A stretch of 64,000 nt of DNA from assembly GCF_015160875.1 (NCBI RefSeq), contig NZ_CP063374.1, positions 3,162,001 through 3,226,000 on the forward strand, given 5' to 3'. The notes under the pieces were generated by a model that was not told the origin of the DNA, searched no databases, and worked only from the letters and a program-made list of their open reading frames with translations. Made by a program: the position numbers and the translations under genes. Source of the DNA: Streptomyces chromofuscus. GTDB lineage: Bacteria > Actinomycetota > Actinomycetes > Streptomycetales > Streptomycetaceae. Below, piece after piece: positions 1-8,542 of the stretch (position 1 is its first letter; every line of letters starts with the position of its first letter).

Positions 1-198
1 TTGGAACTGCACACCACGACCGGCAGCGGGGACATGCTGTGCCGGCTGGTCGCCCGCTCGAACGCCGATCTTCAGCGTGTGATCGACCTGGTCGTCGGTT
101 TTGATGGCATCGTGCGGGCCGCGACGGCGATCGTGATGGAGAACCCCGTTCCGCTGCGGATCATCCCGCTGGTGGAGCAGGCGGCGCTCCAGGAATGA
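1..198 (+). CDS. Lrp/AsnC-family regulator, C-terminal end (partial)
   Basis: The gene is open at the window edge, so only its last 65 residues are visible. They look like the ligand-sensing RAM domain of Lrp/AsnC regulators: an alpha/beta stretch reading TGSGDMLCRLVARSNADLQR, then a helix covering 'VIDLVVGFDGIV', and an ending of 'PLRIIPLVEQ', which resembles the final strand of Lrp proteins. The DNA-binding half lies upstream of the window. It precedes the quaternary-amine ABC operon by about 60 bases on the same strand and could influence it, but nothing here proves that. The family call is moderately sure; the ligand is unknown. Confidence 0.7.
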   Translation: MELHTTTGSGDMLCRLVARSNADLQRVIDLVVGFDGIVRAATAIVMENPVPLRIIPLVEQAALQE

Positions 199-256
199 GC
201 CAACGATCACCGGGAAGGCGACGACGGGAGTGATCGAGGCTGAGGGGTGATGGCGG

Positions 257-904
257 GTGAACTTCTGGGAGTACCTCGGCAGCCGTTACCAGCAGTTCTT
301 CGTGGACGCCTACCAGCACGCCAGCGTCGTCTTCCAGTGCATGGTCGTGGCGACCGCGCTGGGTGTGCTGATCGGCGTGGTCACCTACCGCTCCGAGTGG
401 GCCGGGAACCTGGCGACCCTCGCCACCTCCACGATCCTGACCATTCCGTCGCTGGCCATGATCGGTCTGCTGATCCCGGTGGTGGGGCTCGGCGTGCCGC
501 CGACCGTGATCGCGCTGACGCTGTACGGGCTGCTGCCGATCGTCCGCAACGCGATCGTGGGGCTGCGCGGTGTCGATCCCACACTGGTGGACGCGGCCAC
601 GGGCATCGGGATGTCCCGGATCAAGCGGCTGGTGCGGGTCGAGTTGCCGCTCGCCTGGCCGCCGATCCTGACCGGCATCCGGGTCTCGACGCAGATGCTG
701 ATGGGCATCGCCGCCATCGCGGCGTACGCCTCCGGTCCCGGGCTGGGCAACCTGATCTTCCGCGGGCTCGCGTCGCTGGGCAGCGCGAACGCGCTGAACC
801 AGGTGCTCGCGGGCACGCTCGGGATCCTCGTCCTGGCGCTGCTGTTCGACGCCGCGTACGTGCTGATCGGTCGCCTGACCATTTCGAGGGGGATCCGTGT
901 CTGA
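257..904 (+). CDS. Quaternary-amine (glycine betaine type) ABC permease 1
   Basis: An integral membrane permease of 215 residues, the usual size for OpuCB/ProW-like subunits. Hydrophobic segments start near residues 22, 55, 80, 145 and 185. A cytoplasmic EAA-type loop, 'GIGMSRIKRLVRVELPLAWP' near residue 115, is where the ATPase docks. It starts at a GTG and its 3' end overlaps the ATPase gene by 8 bases, so the two are translationally coupled. The order permease-ATPase-permease-binding protein is that of the OpuC/OsmVWXY class of betaine, choline or carnitine importers. The exact substrate cannot be read from sequence. Confidence 0.9.
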   Translation: MNFWEYLGSRYQQFFVDAYQHASVVFQCMVVATALGVLIGVVTYRSEWAGNLATLATSTILTIPSLAMIGLLIPVVGLGVPPTVIALTLYGLLPIVRNAIVGLRGVDPTLVDAATGIGMSRIKRLVRVELPLAWPPILTGIRVSTQMLMGIAAIAAYASGPGLGNLIFRGLASLGSANALNQVLAGTLGILVLALLFDAAYVLIGRLTISRGIRV

Positions 905-2129
905 GTCCCACGGCGCGTCCATCGAGCTGGAGAACCTCACCAAGCGCTACCCCGGCAATCCCCAGCCCGCCGTCGAGAACGTCAGCATGGAGATCAAGGC
1001 GGGCGAGACGGTGATCTTCGTCGGCCCGTCGGGGTGCGGCAAGTCGACGACGCTCAAGATGATCAACAGGTTGATCGAGCCGTCCGGCGGTCGCATCCGG
1101 ATCGGCGGGCAGGACGTGACCCACATCGACCCGGTCGGGCTGCGCCGCAAGGTCGGCTACGCGATCCAGGCGTCCGGCCTGTTCCCGCACATGACGGTCG
1201 CCCAGAACATCGCGCTGGTGCCGAAGATGATCGGCTGGTCGAAGTCGCGCGTCCGGGAGCGGGTCGAGGAGATGCTCGATCTCGTCGGGCTCGACCCGGG
1301 CGAGTTCCACGGGCGCTATCCGCGCCAGCTGTCGGGCGGGCAGCAGCAACGGGTCGGCGTGGCGCGGGCGCTGGCCGCCGATCCGCCGGTGCTGCTGATG
1401 GACGAGCCGTTCGGCGCGGTGGACCCGATCACGCGGGACCACCTGCAGGACGAGCTGATCCGGCTCCAGCGCGAGCTGCACAAGACGATCGTGTTCGTCA
1501 CGCACGACTTCGACGAGGCGATCAAGCTGGGCGACCGGATCGCGGTGCTGCGGGAGCGTTCGCACATCGCGCAGTTCGACACACCGGAGGCGATCCTCAC
1601 CAACCCGGCGGACGACTTCGTGTCCGGGTTCGTGGGCGCCGGGGCGGCGCTGAAGCGGCTGAACCTCAGCCGTGTACGGGACGTGGAGATCACCGACTAC
1701 CCGACGGTGACCGTGGACGACCCGCTCCAGAGCATCTTCAACCGGCTGCGCTCCAGCGGTACGAACGAGATCCTGCTGCTGGACAAGCGGGGCCGCCCCT
1801 ACAAGTGGCTCAGGCGGGGCGACCTGATGCGGGCGAAGGGCTCGCTGGCGCGGGCCGGGACCCTGGTGCACGACACGGTGACGAGGGACGCGACCCTGCG
1901 GGACGCGCTGGAGGCCGTCCTGACGGACAACACCGGCCGGGTGGCGGTGACCGGGCGGCGGGGCGAGTACACCGGCGTCGTCGACATGGAGACGCTGATG
2001 AACTCCGTGCACGAACTGCTGGAGGCGGACCGGCTGGAGGCCATGGAGCACCAGCACGAACTGGAGGAGACGCGTTCCGCGCAGACGCACGCGGAACAGG
2101 AGGGGCACGGAGGGGAGCCGAAGGCGTGA
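897..2129 (+). CDS. Quaternary-amine ABC transporter ATPase with CBS domains
   Basis: The ATPase of the importer, 410 residues. Walker A is GPSGCGKST near residue 43, the signature LSGGQQQR near 145, and Walker B LLMDEP near 167, followed by the H-loop 'FVTHDFDEA'. Residues from about 255 to 375 form a tandem CBS pair, as in OpuCA/ProV, where CBS domains respond to ionic strength and gate uptake. The last 40 residues are a charged Glu/His-rich tail. The stop overlaps the GTG start of the second permease (GTGA). It probably works in osmoprotectant uptake; osmotic gating is inferred from the family. Confidence 0.93.
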   Translation: MSESHGASIELENLTKRYPGNPQPAVENVSMEIKAGETVIFVGPSGCGKSTTLKMINRLIEPSGGRIRIGGQDVTHIDPVGLRRKVGYAIQASGLFPHMTVAQNIALVPKMIGWSKSRVRERVEEMLDLVGLDPGEFHGRYPRQLSGGQQQRVGVARALAADPPVLLMDEPFGAVDPITRDHLQDELIRLQRELHKTIVFVTHDFDEAIKLGDRIAVLRERSHIAQFDTPEAILTNPADDFVSGFVGAGAALKRLNLSRVRDVEITDYPTVTVDDPLQSIFNRLRSSGTNEILLLDKRGRPYKWLRRGDLMRAKGSLARAGTLVHDTVTRDATLRDALEAVLTDNTGRVAVTGRRGEYTGVVDMETLMNSVHELLEADRLEAMEHQHELEETRSAQTHAEQEGHGGEPKA

Positions 2130-2986
2130 CCACCTCTTCGGAACAGAACCGTCCCCCGGGCGAGCACGACGTCAGGGGGCACGTCTACCGGGACGAGGGC
2201 GAGGTGCCCGGCGACCAGGAGCCGCCTCCCCCGCCGGGGCCGGCAGGTCCCCGCGTCGGCTGGCAGAAGCTGTCGTTCGTGCCGGCCTTCGTGGTGGCCG
2301 TCCTGCTCGCGACCTGGCTGTGGTTCCAGCAGGCCGACCTGGACAGCATCTCCCAGAACGCGCTGTCGGGCGGCCGGGTGTCCGAGGCGCTGTGGGAGCA
2401 CATCCAGCTGACGGCGATCTCCACGTTCTTCGTGCTGATCATCGCGATCCCGCTGGGCATCCTGCTGACCCGCCGGACGTTCCGCAAGGTCACCCCGGTG
2501 GCGATGGCGTTCGCCAACATGGGCCAGGCGGCACCGGCCATCGGTCTGCTCGCGCTGCTGGTGATCTGGCTGGGCATCGGCCGCAGGTCGGCCCTGATCG
2601 GCATCATCGTCTACGCCATCCTGCCGGTGCTGTCGAACACGATCGCCGGCCTGCGGGCGAACGATCCGACGCTGCTGGAGGCGGGCCGGGGCATCGGCAT
2701 GTCGCCGACGGGGGTCCTGACCCGGGTGGAGCTGCCGCTGGCGGTCCCGCTCATCCTGGCGGGCGTCCGTACGGCGCTGGTGCTGAACGTGGGGACGGCG
2801 ACGCTGGCGACCTTCGGCGGCGGAGGCGGCCTGGGGACGCTGATCACCACCGGCATCACCAGTCAGCGGATGCCCGTGCTGGTCCTGGGATCCGTCCTGA
2901 CCGTCTCGCTCGCCCTGCTGGTGGACTGGCTGGCCTCGCTCGCGGAAGTGCTGCTGCGGCCGCGAGGGCTGGAGGTGGGGAGATGA
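2126..2986 (+). CDS. Quaternary-amine ABC permease 2
   Basis: Second permease, 286 residues, starting at the GTG that overlaps the ATPase stop codon. A soluble proline- and acid-rich N-terminus of about 50 residues precedes the first membrane segment ('FVPAFVVAVLLATWLWF'). The rest follows permease 1 closely, including the repeated motif 'GIGMSPTGVLTRVELPLAVP' near residue 190, which is the ATPase-docking loop. A glycine run ('FGGGGGLGTLI') follows it. The final bases overlap the ATG of the binding protein. Together with the three neighbouring genes it makes a complete heteromeric importer. Confidence 0.92.
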   Translation: MTTSSEQNRPPGEHDVRGHVYRDEGEVPGDQEPPPPPGPAGPRVGWQKLSFVPAFVVAVLLATWLWFQQADLDSISQNALSGGRVSEALWEHIQLTAISTFFVLIIAIPLGILLTRRTFRKVTPVAMAFANMGQAAPAIGLLALLVIWLGIGRRSALIGIIVYAILPVLSNTIAGLRANDPTLLEAGRGIGMSPTGVLTRVELPLAVPLILAGVRTALVLNVGTATLATFGGGGGLGTLITTGITSQRMPVLVLGSVLTVSLALLVDWLASLAEVLLRPRGLEVGR

Positions 2987-3942
2987 GGCGGATCCTCGGC
3001 CCGGCCGCGGCGCTCGTGCTGGCCTCCGGCTGCGGGCTGACCAGCGGCTCGCCGATGGTCGACGACGTGCGGCCCGGGTCGATCGGGCAGGGCGAGCCGC
3101 TGAAGGGCGCCGATCTGACGGTCACGTCCAAGGAGTTCACCGAGCAGCTGATCCTGGGCGCCATCATGGGGATCGCCTTCGAGGCGGCGGGCGCGAACGT
3201 CCTCGACCGGACCGGCATCCAGGGGTCGGTGGGGTCGCGGGAGGCGGTCAAGAGCGGCGAGGCGGACGGCGGGTACGAGTACACGGGCACGGCCTGGATC
3301 ACGTACCTGGGCAACAGCGAACCCATCCCCGACCCGCGGCAGCAGTGGCAGGCGGTGCGCGACGCCGACGTGAGGAACGGCGTGACCTGGCTGGCCCCGT
3401 CGGCCCTGAACAACACCTACGCCCTCGCCATGAACCAGGCCAACCACCGGAAGTACCGCACCGAGACCCTCTCGGACGTGGCGGAACTGGCGAAGTCCGA
3501 TCCCGGGGCGGTGACGCTGTGCGTGGAGGGCGAGTTCGCCAACCGGGAGGACGGGCTGCCGGGCATGGAGCGGGCCTACGGCATGGACATCCCGCCGTCC
3601 CAAGTCACCCAGATGGACACCGGCATCATCTACACCCAGACGGCGAAGGGCGGTTGCACCTTCGGGGAGGTCTTCACCACCGACGGCCGCATCAAGTCGA
3701 TGAACCTGGCGGTGATGGAGGACGACAAGAAGTTCTTCCCCAACTACAACGCCGCCCCCATGATCAACACCCACACCCTCGAGGAATGGCCCGCGATCCC
3801 GCAGATCCTCGACCCGATCACGAAGAGGCTCGACAACTCGGTGGCCCAGACCCTCAACGCGAAGGTCGACGTCGACGGCGAGGACCCGCACCAGGTGGCA
3901 CTGGACTGGCTGGTGAAGGAGGGGTTCGTGCGGGAGGGCTGA
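2983..3942 (+). CDS. Quaternary-amine ABC substrate-binding lipoprotein
   Basis: A secreted lipoprotein of 319 residues. The signal peptide ends in the lipobox LASGC, with Cys17 as the lipidated residue. The mature part opens with 'LTVTSKEFTEQLILGAIM', typical of the OpuAC/OsmX substrate-binding fold, and keeps the 'YEYTGTAWITYLG' segment seen in that family. The family usually captures betaine-like ligands in an aromatic cage; several Tyr and Trp residues are present but the cage cannot be assigned by eye. It is the last gene of the operon, starting by ATGA overlap with permease 2. Confidence 0.92.
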   Translation: MRRILGPAAALVLASGCGLTSGSPMVDDVRPGSIGQGEPLKGADLTVTSKEFTEQLILGAIMGIAFEAAGANVLDRTGIQGSVGSREAVKSGEADGGYEYTGTAWITYLGNSEPIPDPRQQWQAVRDADVRNGVTWLAPSALNNTYALAMNQANHRKYRTETLSDVAELAKSDPGAVTLCVEGEFANREDGLPGMERAYGMDIPPSQVTQMDTGIIYTQTAKGGCTFGEVFTTDGRIKSMNLAVMEDDKKFFPNYNAAPMINTHTLEEWPAIPQILDPITKRLDNSVAQTLNAKVDVDGEDPHQVALDWLVKEGFVREG

Positions 3943-3952
3943 GCCGGGGGTC

Positions 3953-3972
3953 TTGCAAAGATTTCTTTGCAA
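3953..3972. promoter_or_regulatory. Perfect 8-8 inverted repeat operator upstream of the ArsR-type gene
   Basis: TTGCAAAG, a 4-base spacer ATTT, then CTTTGCAA: a perfect dyad lying 17 bases before the ATG at 3989. It is AT-rich in a GC-rich background and sits where an autoregulator would block transcription. An upstream TTG inside the repeat opens the same reading frame but is unlikely to be the real start. Binding by the adjacent ArsR-type protein is inferred. Confidence 0.65.
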
Positions 3973-3988
3973 CCATATCTTTGTACGC

Positions 3989-4561
3989 ATGACAGAGCCC
4001 CGGGATCCGCAGCTCCGCAGTCTCGACGCCCGCTCCCTGCGGGGCCTCGCCCACCCCTTGCGCATGCAGTTGCTGCGCGCCCTCCGGCAGGGCGGGCCCG
4101 CCACCGCGAGCATGCTCGCCGAACGCCTCGGTGAGTCCAGCGGGGCCACCAGCTACCACCTGCGGCAGCTCGCCGCGCACGGCTTCGTCCAGGACGCGCC
4201 GGAGCGCGGCAAGGGACGGGAACGGTGGTGGCAGGCGGCCGACCAGGGGATCAGCTTCGACGAGAGCCTGCTCGGCGCGACGGACGCGGCCACCCGTGGC
4301 GCTGCCGACGCCTTCCTGCACGAGGTCGCGTCCACCCATGCCCGTGAGCTGGCCACCTGGGTGGGCACCCGCGAGGACTGGCTGCCCGCATGGGCCCAGT
4401 CCACCGACATGAGCGACTGGACGCTACGGCTGACCCCCGAACGGGCCCGTGAACTCATCGGCGAGGTGCACGAGTTGCTGGAGCGCTACCGGGACGAGGA
4501 CGCCCCCGGAGCGGAACGGGTCCGCGTCCACACGCACGCCTTCCCCATCAGTACGGACTGA
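3989..4561 (+). CDS. ArsR-type winged-helix transcriptional regulator
   Basis: A 190-residue regulator with an ArsR/HTH_20 type winged helix at about residues 12-75. The recognition region reads 'ATASMLAERLGESSGATSYH' and continues into a wing near 'ERGKGRERWW'. The C-terminal half has no metal-binding Cys motif, so it is more like the helix-turn-helix proteins fused to a small ligand domain than a classic metal sensor. The ATG at 3989 was chosen because it follows a perfect dyad operator and begins a normal N-terminus. Its target is not known; autoregulation is likely. Confidence 0.85.
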   Translation: MTEPRDPQLRSLDARSLRGLAHPLRMQLLRALRQGGPATASMLAERLGESSGATSYHLRQLAAHGFVQDAPERGKGRERWWQAADQGISFDESLLGATDAATRGAADAFLHEVASTHARELATWVGTREDWLPAWAQSTDMSDWTLRLTPERARELIGEVHELLERYRDEDAPGAERVRVHTHAFPISTD

Positions 4562-4572
4562 GAGAGGCCCCG

Positions 4573-4761
4573 ATGACGAACCCCGCCGTCCTTCTCGCCC
4601 TCCACGACGCGCGCGCCGCCGACCTCCGCGCCGAGGCGGACGCCCATCGTCTCGCCGGCAGGGCCGGGCGCCCGGTAGAACTGCGCGCGCGGCTCGGCTG
4701 GGCCCTCGTGGAAATGGGGCTCAGACTCGCCGTCCCGCCGAAGCGGGTCCTCGCGGGCTAA
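4573..4761 (+). CDS. Small conserved-type hypothetical protein (62 aa)
   Basis: A 62-residue ORF starting 12 bases after the ArsR-type gene, with GAGAGAGG upstream of ATG. It is helical, rich in Ala, Arg and Leu, with no cysteines and no membrane segment. The protein opens 'MTNPAVLLALHDARAADLRA'. Its last codons overlap the convergent S16 protease gene by 4 bases. Close spacing suggests it is co-transcribed with the regulator. No family is recognised; it could be an autotransporter-like adaptor, but that is guesswork. Confidence 0.55.
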   Translation: MTNPAVLLALHDARAADLRAEADAHRLAGRAGRPVELRARLGWALVEMGLRLAVPPKRVLAG

Positions 4762-5549
4762 CAGCTGGGCACCGTGCCCGTGCCCTTCTCCAGGGCGGTC
4801 AGGGACTGGATGGCGTCCTTGAGGGTCTTGACCGGGATCAGGCGCAGGCCCTCGGGACGTTCCGACGTGGCGTCGGCGCACTCGGCGCTGGGCACCAGGA
4901 AGACCGTCGCGCCGTCACGGTGGGCCGCCCGGGTCTTCAGGGCGACGCCGCCCACCGCGCCGACCGTGCCGTCGGCGTCGATGGTGCCCGTGCCGGCGAC
5001 GGTGCGGCCGCCGGTGAGGTCGCCGCCGCTGCCGTCGCCCTCGAGCTTGTCGACGATGCCGAGGGAGAACAGCAGGCCGGCGCTGGGGCCGCCGACGTCG
5101 GCGAGTTCGAGGTCGACCTTGATGTTCTTGTCGTCGAGGCCCAGGTGGGCGAGGGCGGCGTCGGTCGCCGCGTTCTGGGACTGGCGCATCTGGGCCTCGT
5201 TGTGCCGCTCGATCTCCCTGACGTTGTCGCCCGTCGGGTAGACCGCGTCGCGGGGCATCACCGCCTGGTCCGTCCTCCACCAGGCGTCGATCACATCGCC
5301 GAGCCAGACGCGCGTGTCCGGACTCGTCGCCTCGATCGTCGTCATCCGCAGCTGCCCGCTGGTCTCACGGGTCGGCGCGCCGGAGATCGTGATCACCGGC
5401 GTGCCCCGGTCCTCGCCGAGCACGTTCGCCGTCATGCCCGGCTGCGCCACCGAGAACGGCAACGGCACGAACACGGCGGCGGCGACCAGACCGACGACGG
5501 GCACGGCGCAGACGGCGAGGGCCTGGGTACGTGAGAGACGCGAGAGCAC
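4758..5549 (-). CDS. S16 (Lon-like) membrane-anchored serine protease lacking PDZ
   Basis: A 263-residue protein: one N-terminal membrane segment ('ALAVCAVPVVGLVAAAVFVP', about residues 10-30), an extracytoplasmic spacer, then an S16/Lon catalytic domain from about residue 140. The catalytic Ser sits in 'GGPSAG' near residue 154 and the partner Lys in 'GVALKTRAA' near 204, the Ser-Lys dyad of Lon proteases. Related YlbL proteins carry a PDZ domain between spacer and protease; here the spacer runs straight into the protease. It probably degrades or processes exported proteins at the membrane. It converges on the small ORF. Confidence 0.85.
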   Translation of the reverse strand: MLSRLSRTQALAVCAVPVVGLVAAAVFVPLPFSVAQPGMTANVLGEDRGTPVITISGAPTRETSGQLRMTTIEATSPDTRVWLGDVIDAWWRTDQAVMPRDAVYPTGDNVREIERHNEAQMRQSQNAATDAALAHLGLDDKNIKVDLELADVGGPSAGLLFSLGIVDKLEGDGSGGDLTGGRTVAGTGTIDADGTVGAVGGVALKTRAAHRDGATVFLVPSAECADATSERPEGLRLIPVKTLKDAIQSLTALEKGTGTVPSC

Positions 5550-5606
5550 GAGGCCAATCTAACGCGCGAACGCGTTCGACCCCTCGCCGGTGCGGAGCAC
5601 GTCCGG

Positions 5607-6248
5607 TCAGCGCAGCGCCTCGGCCACCTCGCGGGCCGCGTCCACCACCCTCGGCCCGACCCGTTCCGGCACCGCGTCCGCCAGCATCACCACGCCGACG
5701 CTGCCCTCCACACCGGTCACACCGACCAGCGGGGCGGCGGCGCCGCATGCTCCCGCCTCCAGTTCGCCCTGGGTGAGGGTGTAGCCGGGGTCGCACTCGG
5801 GACGCTGGCGCGCCGACAGGATCGCCTTGCCGGCGGCGCCCCGGTCCAGCGGGTGCCGGAAGCCGGCCCGGTAGGCCACGTGGTAGTCGGTCCACGTCGG
5901 CTCCACCACGGCGACGGCCAGCGCCTCCGCCCCGTCCACCAGCGTCAGGTGCGCCGTCGCCCCGATGTCCTCGGCCAGCGCCCGCAACGCCGGCAGCGCG
6001 GCCTCCCGCACCAGCGGATGCACCTGCCGCCCGAGTCCCAGCACACCCAGCCCCACCCGGGCGCGCCCGCCCAGGTCACGGCGTACCAGCGCGTGCTGCT
6101 CCAGCGTGGCGAGCAGGCGGTAGACGACGGTCCGGTTCACGCCCAGCTTGGTGGACAGTTCGGTGACGGTCAGCCCGTGGTCCGTGTCGGCGAGCAGCTT
6201 GAGGACGCGCAGTCCCCGGTCGAGCGTCTGAGAGGTCTCCGCGGTCAC
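5607..6248 (-). CDS. IclR-family transcriptional regulator
   Basis: A 213-residue regulator. The N-terminal winged helix (about residues 5-65) includes 'LSTKLGVNRTVVYRLLATLE', and the rest is the GAF-like IclR effector domain with 'HPLDRGAAGKAILSA'. I place the start at GTG 6248, with AAGGAG eight bases upstream; a GTG nine bases earlier overlaps that ribosome site. The effector domain is somewhat short for IclR. No clear target operon lies beside it: both flanking genes point the same way and look unrelated, so its regulon is unknown. Confidence 0.88.
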   Translation of the reverse strand: MTAETSQTLDRGLRVLKLLADTDHGLTVTELSTKLGVNRTVVYRLLATLEQHALVRRDLGGRARVGLGVLGLGRQVHPLVREAALPALRALAEDIGATAHLTLVDGAEALAVAVVEPTWTDYHVAYRAGFRHPLDRGAAGKAILSARQRPECDPGYTLTQGELEAGACGAAAPLVGVTGVEGSVGVVMLADAVPERVGPRVVDAAREVAEALR

Positions 6249-6574
6249 GACGCCCACTCCTTAAGTGGTGAGGTCGGCAGCCCCTCGCGGCGGATGCGTC
6301 ACCGAGTCCCGTCAGCGACGCGCTTCAGAGGCTGCCGATCGGCTGACGGCCCGGCCGGTCGTCCGGGCCCAGTCGCTTCACGGCTGCGCTCCGCGGCGGC
6401 GCTGCCACGGGGCGTGTGCGTAGCGGGACAGTAGCGAGCCGGTTCGCTGAGCGGAAGTCTCCGTCCAGAATCCGGTCAGGGACCGGTATGGGGTACTCCG
6501 GTTTGCCCTGATACGTACGACGCGCGCAGCGCCACCGACGCGCAGCAGACCCCGGCCGGGCACAGCGCCCGGCG
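6249..6574. other. Intergenic region, helicase to IclR
   Basis: 326 bases between two minus-strand genes. A strong ribosome site for the IclR gene lies at its left edge. No tRNA, repeat or convincing coding sequence was seen. A minus-strand open frame across this region has no ribosome site and was not called. Promoter elements are probably present but none is clear enough to place. Confidence 0.5.
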
Positions 6575-8428
6575 TCATCGCATCCGCGTGGCCCACTCCT
6601 GCACCTTGGCGATCCGCTGGCGCAGCTGACCCGCCGTCGCCTCGGCGCTCGGCGGCCCACCGCACACCCGGCGCAGTTCGGTGTGGATGACACCGTGCGG
6701 CTTGCCGCTCTGGTGGACGTACGCGCCGACCATGTTGTTGAGCTGCCGCCGCAGCTCCATCAGTTCCTTGTGGCTGACCACCGGCCGCCGCTCGGCGGGC
6801 AGTTCGAGCAGATCGGCCTCGGCGTCCGGCTTCTTGCGGCTGTGCGCGATCTGCCGCGCCTGCCGCTTCTGGAGCAGCAACTGCACCTGGTCCGGCTCCA
6901 GCAGACCCGGGATGCCGAGGTAGTCCTGCTCCTCCTCGCTCCCCGGATGCGCCTGCATCCCGAACTCGGCGCCGTTGTACATGACCCGGTCGAAGACGGC
7001 GTCGGACTCCAGGGCCTCGAAGGGCAGCATGTCCTGCTCGCCGGTGTCCTCGTCCTTCTGCTGCTCCGCCTCCTTGAGGAGCTTGTCCTCCTCGGCGTAC
7101 GGGTCCTCCTCGCCGTCCTTCTTCGGCTTGTCGAGCACGTGGTCGCGCTCGCGCTCCATCTCGTTGGCGAAGGAGAGCAGGTCGGGCACGGTCGGCAGGA
7201 AGACGGACGCGGTCTCGCCGCGCCGGCGCGACCGTACGAAGCGGCCGACGGCCTGCGCGAAGAACAGGGGCGTCGAGATGGTGGTGGCGTACACCCCGAC
7301 CGCGAGCCGCGGGACGTCGACGCCCTCGGACACCATCCGCACCGCGACCATCCACCGGTCGGTGTTGCCGCTGAACTCGTCGATGCGGTCGGACGCCCCG
7401 GCGTCGTCGGAGAGCACCAGGGTCGCCTTGTGGCCCGTGATGTCCCGGATGAGCTTGGCGTACGCCCGCGCCGAATCCTGGTCGGAGGCGATGACCAGGG
7501 CGCCGGCGTCCGGGATCGCCTTCCTGACCTCGGTGAGCCGCTGGTCGGCGGCGCGCAGCACGGCCGGCATCCAGTCGCCGCGCGGATCGAGCGCGGTGCG
7601 CCAGGCCTGGCTGATCGCGTCCTTGGTCATCGGCTCGCCGAGCCGCGCCTCGATCTCGTCACCGGCCTTGGTGCGCCAGCGCATGTTGCCGCTGTAGGAG
7701 AGGAAGATGACGGGCCGCACGACGCCGTCCGCGAGCGCGGAGCCGTAGCCGTAGGTGTAGTCGGCGGCGGAGCGCCGGATGCCGTCGGCTCCCTCCTCGT
7801 ACGTCACGAAGGGGATGGGGTTGGTGTCCGACCGGAAGGGCGTACCCGTCAGCGCCAGCCGCCGGGTCGCCGGCTCGAAGGCCTCCAGACAGGCCTCGCC
7901 CCAGGACTTGGAGTCACCGGCGTGGTGGATCTCGTCGAGGATGACGAGGGTCTTGCGCTGCTCGACGCGGTTGCGGTGCAGCATGGGCCGCACGCCGACA
8001 CCCGCGTACGTCACCGCGACCCCGTGGTAGTCCTTGCCGAGCGGCCCGGCGCTGTACTCGGGGTCGAGCCTGATCCCTATGCGCGCCGCGGCCTCCGCCC
8101 ACTGCTTCTTCAGATGCTCGGTGGGCGCGACCACGGTCACCTGCTGCACGACGTGGTGGTGCAGCAGCCAGGACGCCAGCGTCAGCGCGAAGGTCGTCTT
8201 GCCGGCGCCGGGCGTGGCGACCGCCAGGAAGTCACGCGGCTGCTCCTGGACGTACTTCTCCATCGCACCCTGCTGCCAGGCACGCAGCTTGCTGGCGGTG
8301 CCCCAGGGCGCGCGGCCGGGGAACGCGGGTGAGAGGTGATGGGAGGACGAGGAGGAAGCAGACATGGCAACGGGCCCGGAGGGCCCTCCGTTGAGGGTGG
8401 TGGCGGGCGACGGGCGGGCGGTAGTCAC
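6575..8428 (-). CDS. DEAD/DEAH-box superfamily 2 helicase
   Basis: A 617-residue ATP-dependent helicase of the ResIII/type III restriction-like SF2 group. Motif I is 'ATPGAGKTT' (residues 71-79), motif II 'DEIHHAG' near 165, motif III 'ALTGTPFRSD' near 195, and motif VI 'QAVGRFVRSRRRG' near 405. A charged linker rich in Glu and Lys follows (about 440-480). No nuclease or HNH domain is visible. It may act in DNA repair or transcription but the substrate is not known. The GTG at 8428 is taken as start; the ATG at 8365 is a real alternative that would drop a low-complexity leader. Confidence 0.88.
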   Translation of the reverse strand: MTTARPSPATTLNGGPSGPVAMSASSSSSHHLSPAFPGRAPWGTASKLRAWQQGAMEKYVQEQPRDFLAVATPGAGKTTFALTLASWLLHHHVVQQVTVVAPTEHLKKQWAEAAARIGIRLDPEYSAGPLGKDYHGVAVTYAGVGVRPMLHRNRVEQRKTLVILDEIHHAGDSKSWGEACLEAFEPATRRLALTGTPFRSDTNPIPFVTYEEGADGIRRSAADYTYGYGSALADGVVRPVIFLSYSGNMRWRTKAGDEIEARLGEPMTKDAISQAWRTALDPRGDWMPAVLRAADQRLTEVRKAIPDAGALVIASDQDSARAYAKLIRDITGHKATLVLSDDAGASDRIDEFSGNTDRWMVAVRMVSEGVDVPRLAVGVYATTISTPLFFAQAVGRFVRSRRRGETASVFLPTVPDLLSFANEMERERDHVLDKPKKDGEEDPYAEEDKLLKEAEQQKDEDTGEQDMLPFEALESDAVFDRVMYNGAEFGMQAHPGSEEEQDYLGIPGLLEPDQVQLLLQKRQARQIAHSRKKPDAEADLLELPAERRPVVSHKELMELRRQLNNMVGAYVHQSGKPHGVIHTELRRVCGGPPSAEATAGQLRQRIAKVQEWATRMR

Positions 8429-8542
8429 GGTCTCCGTGGGGGTAGAGCGTCCGGTCTGGGTACGACAACCGGGCCACCCTACCGGCGGCCCCCTCCCCGC
8501 AACGGCCCAACCACCCCGGGTCGCCCACGGGTGGGATCGACG

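Noticed and set aside
6325..6693. Short minus-strand ORF between helicase and IclR genes
   Set aside because: No ribosome site, no recognisable domain, and half of it overlaps the helicase 3' end.
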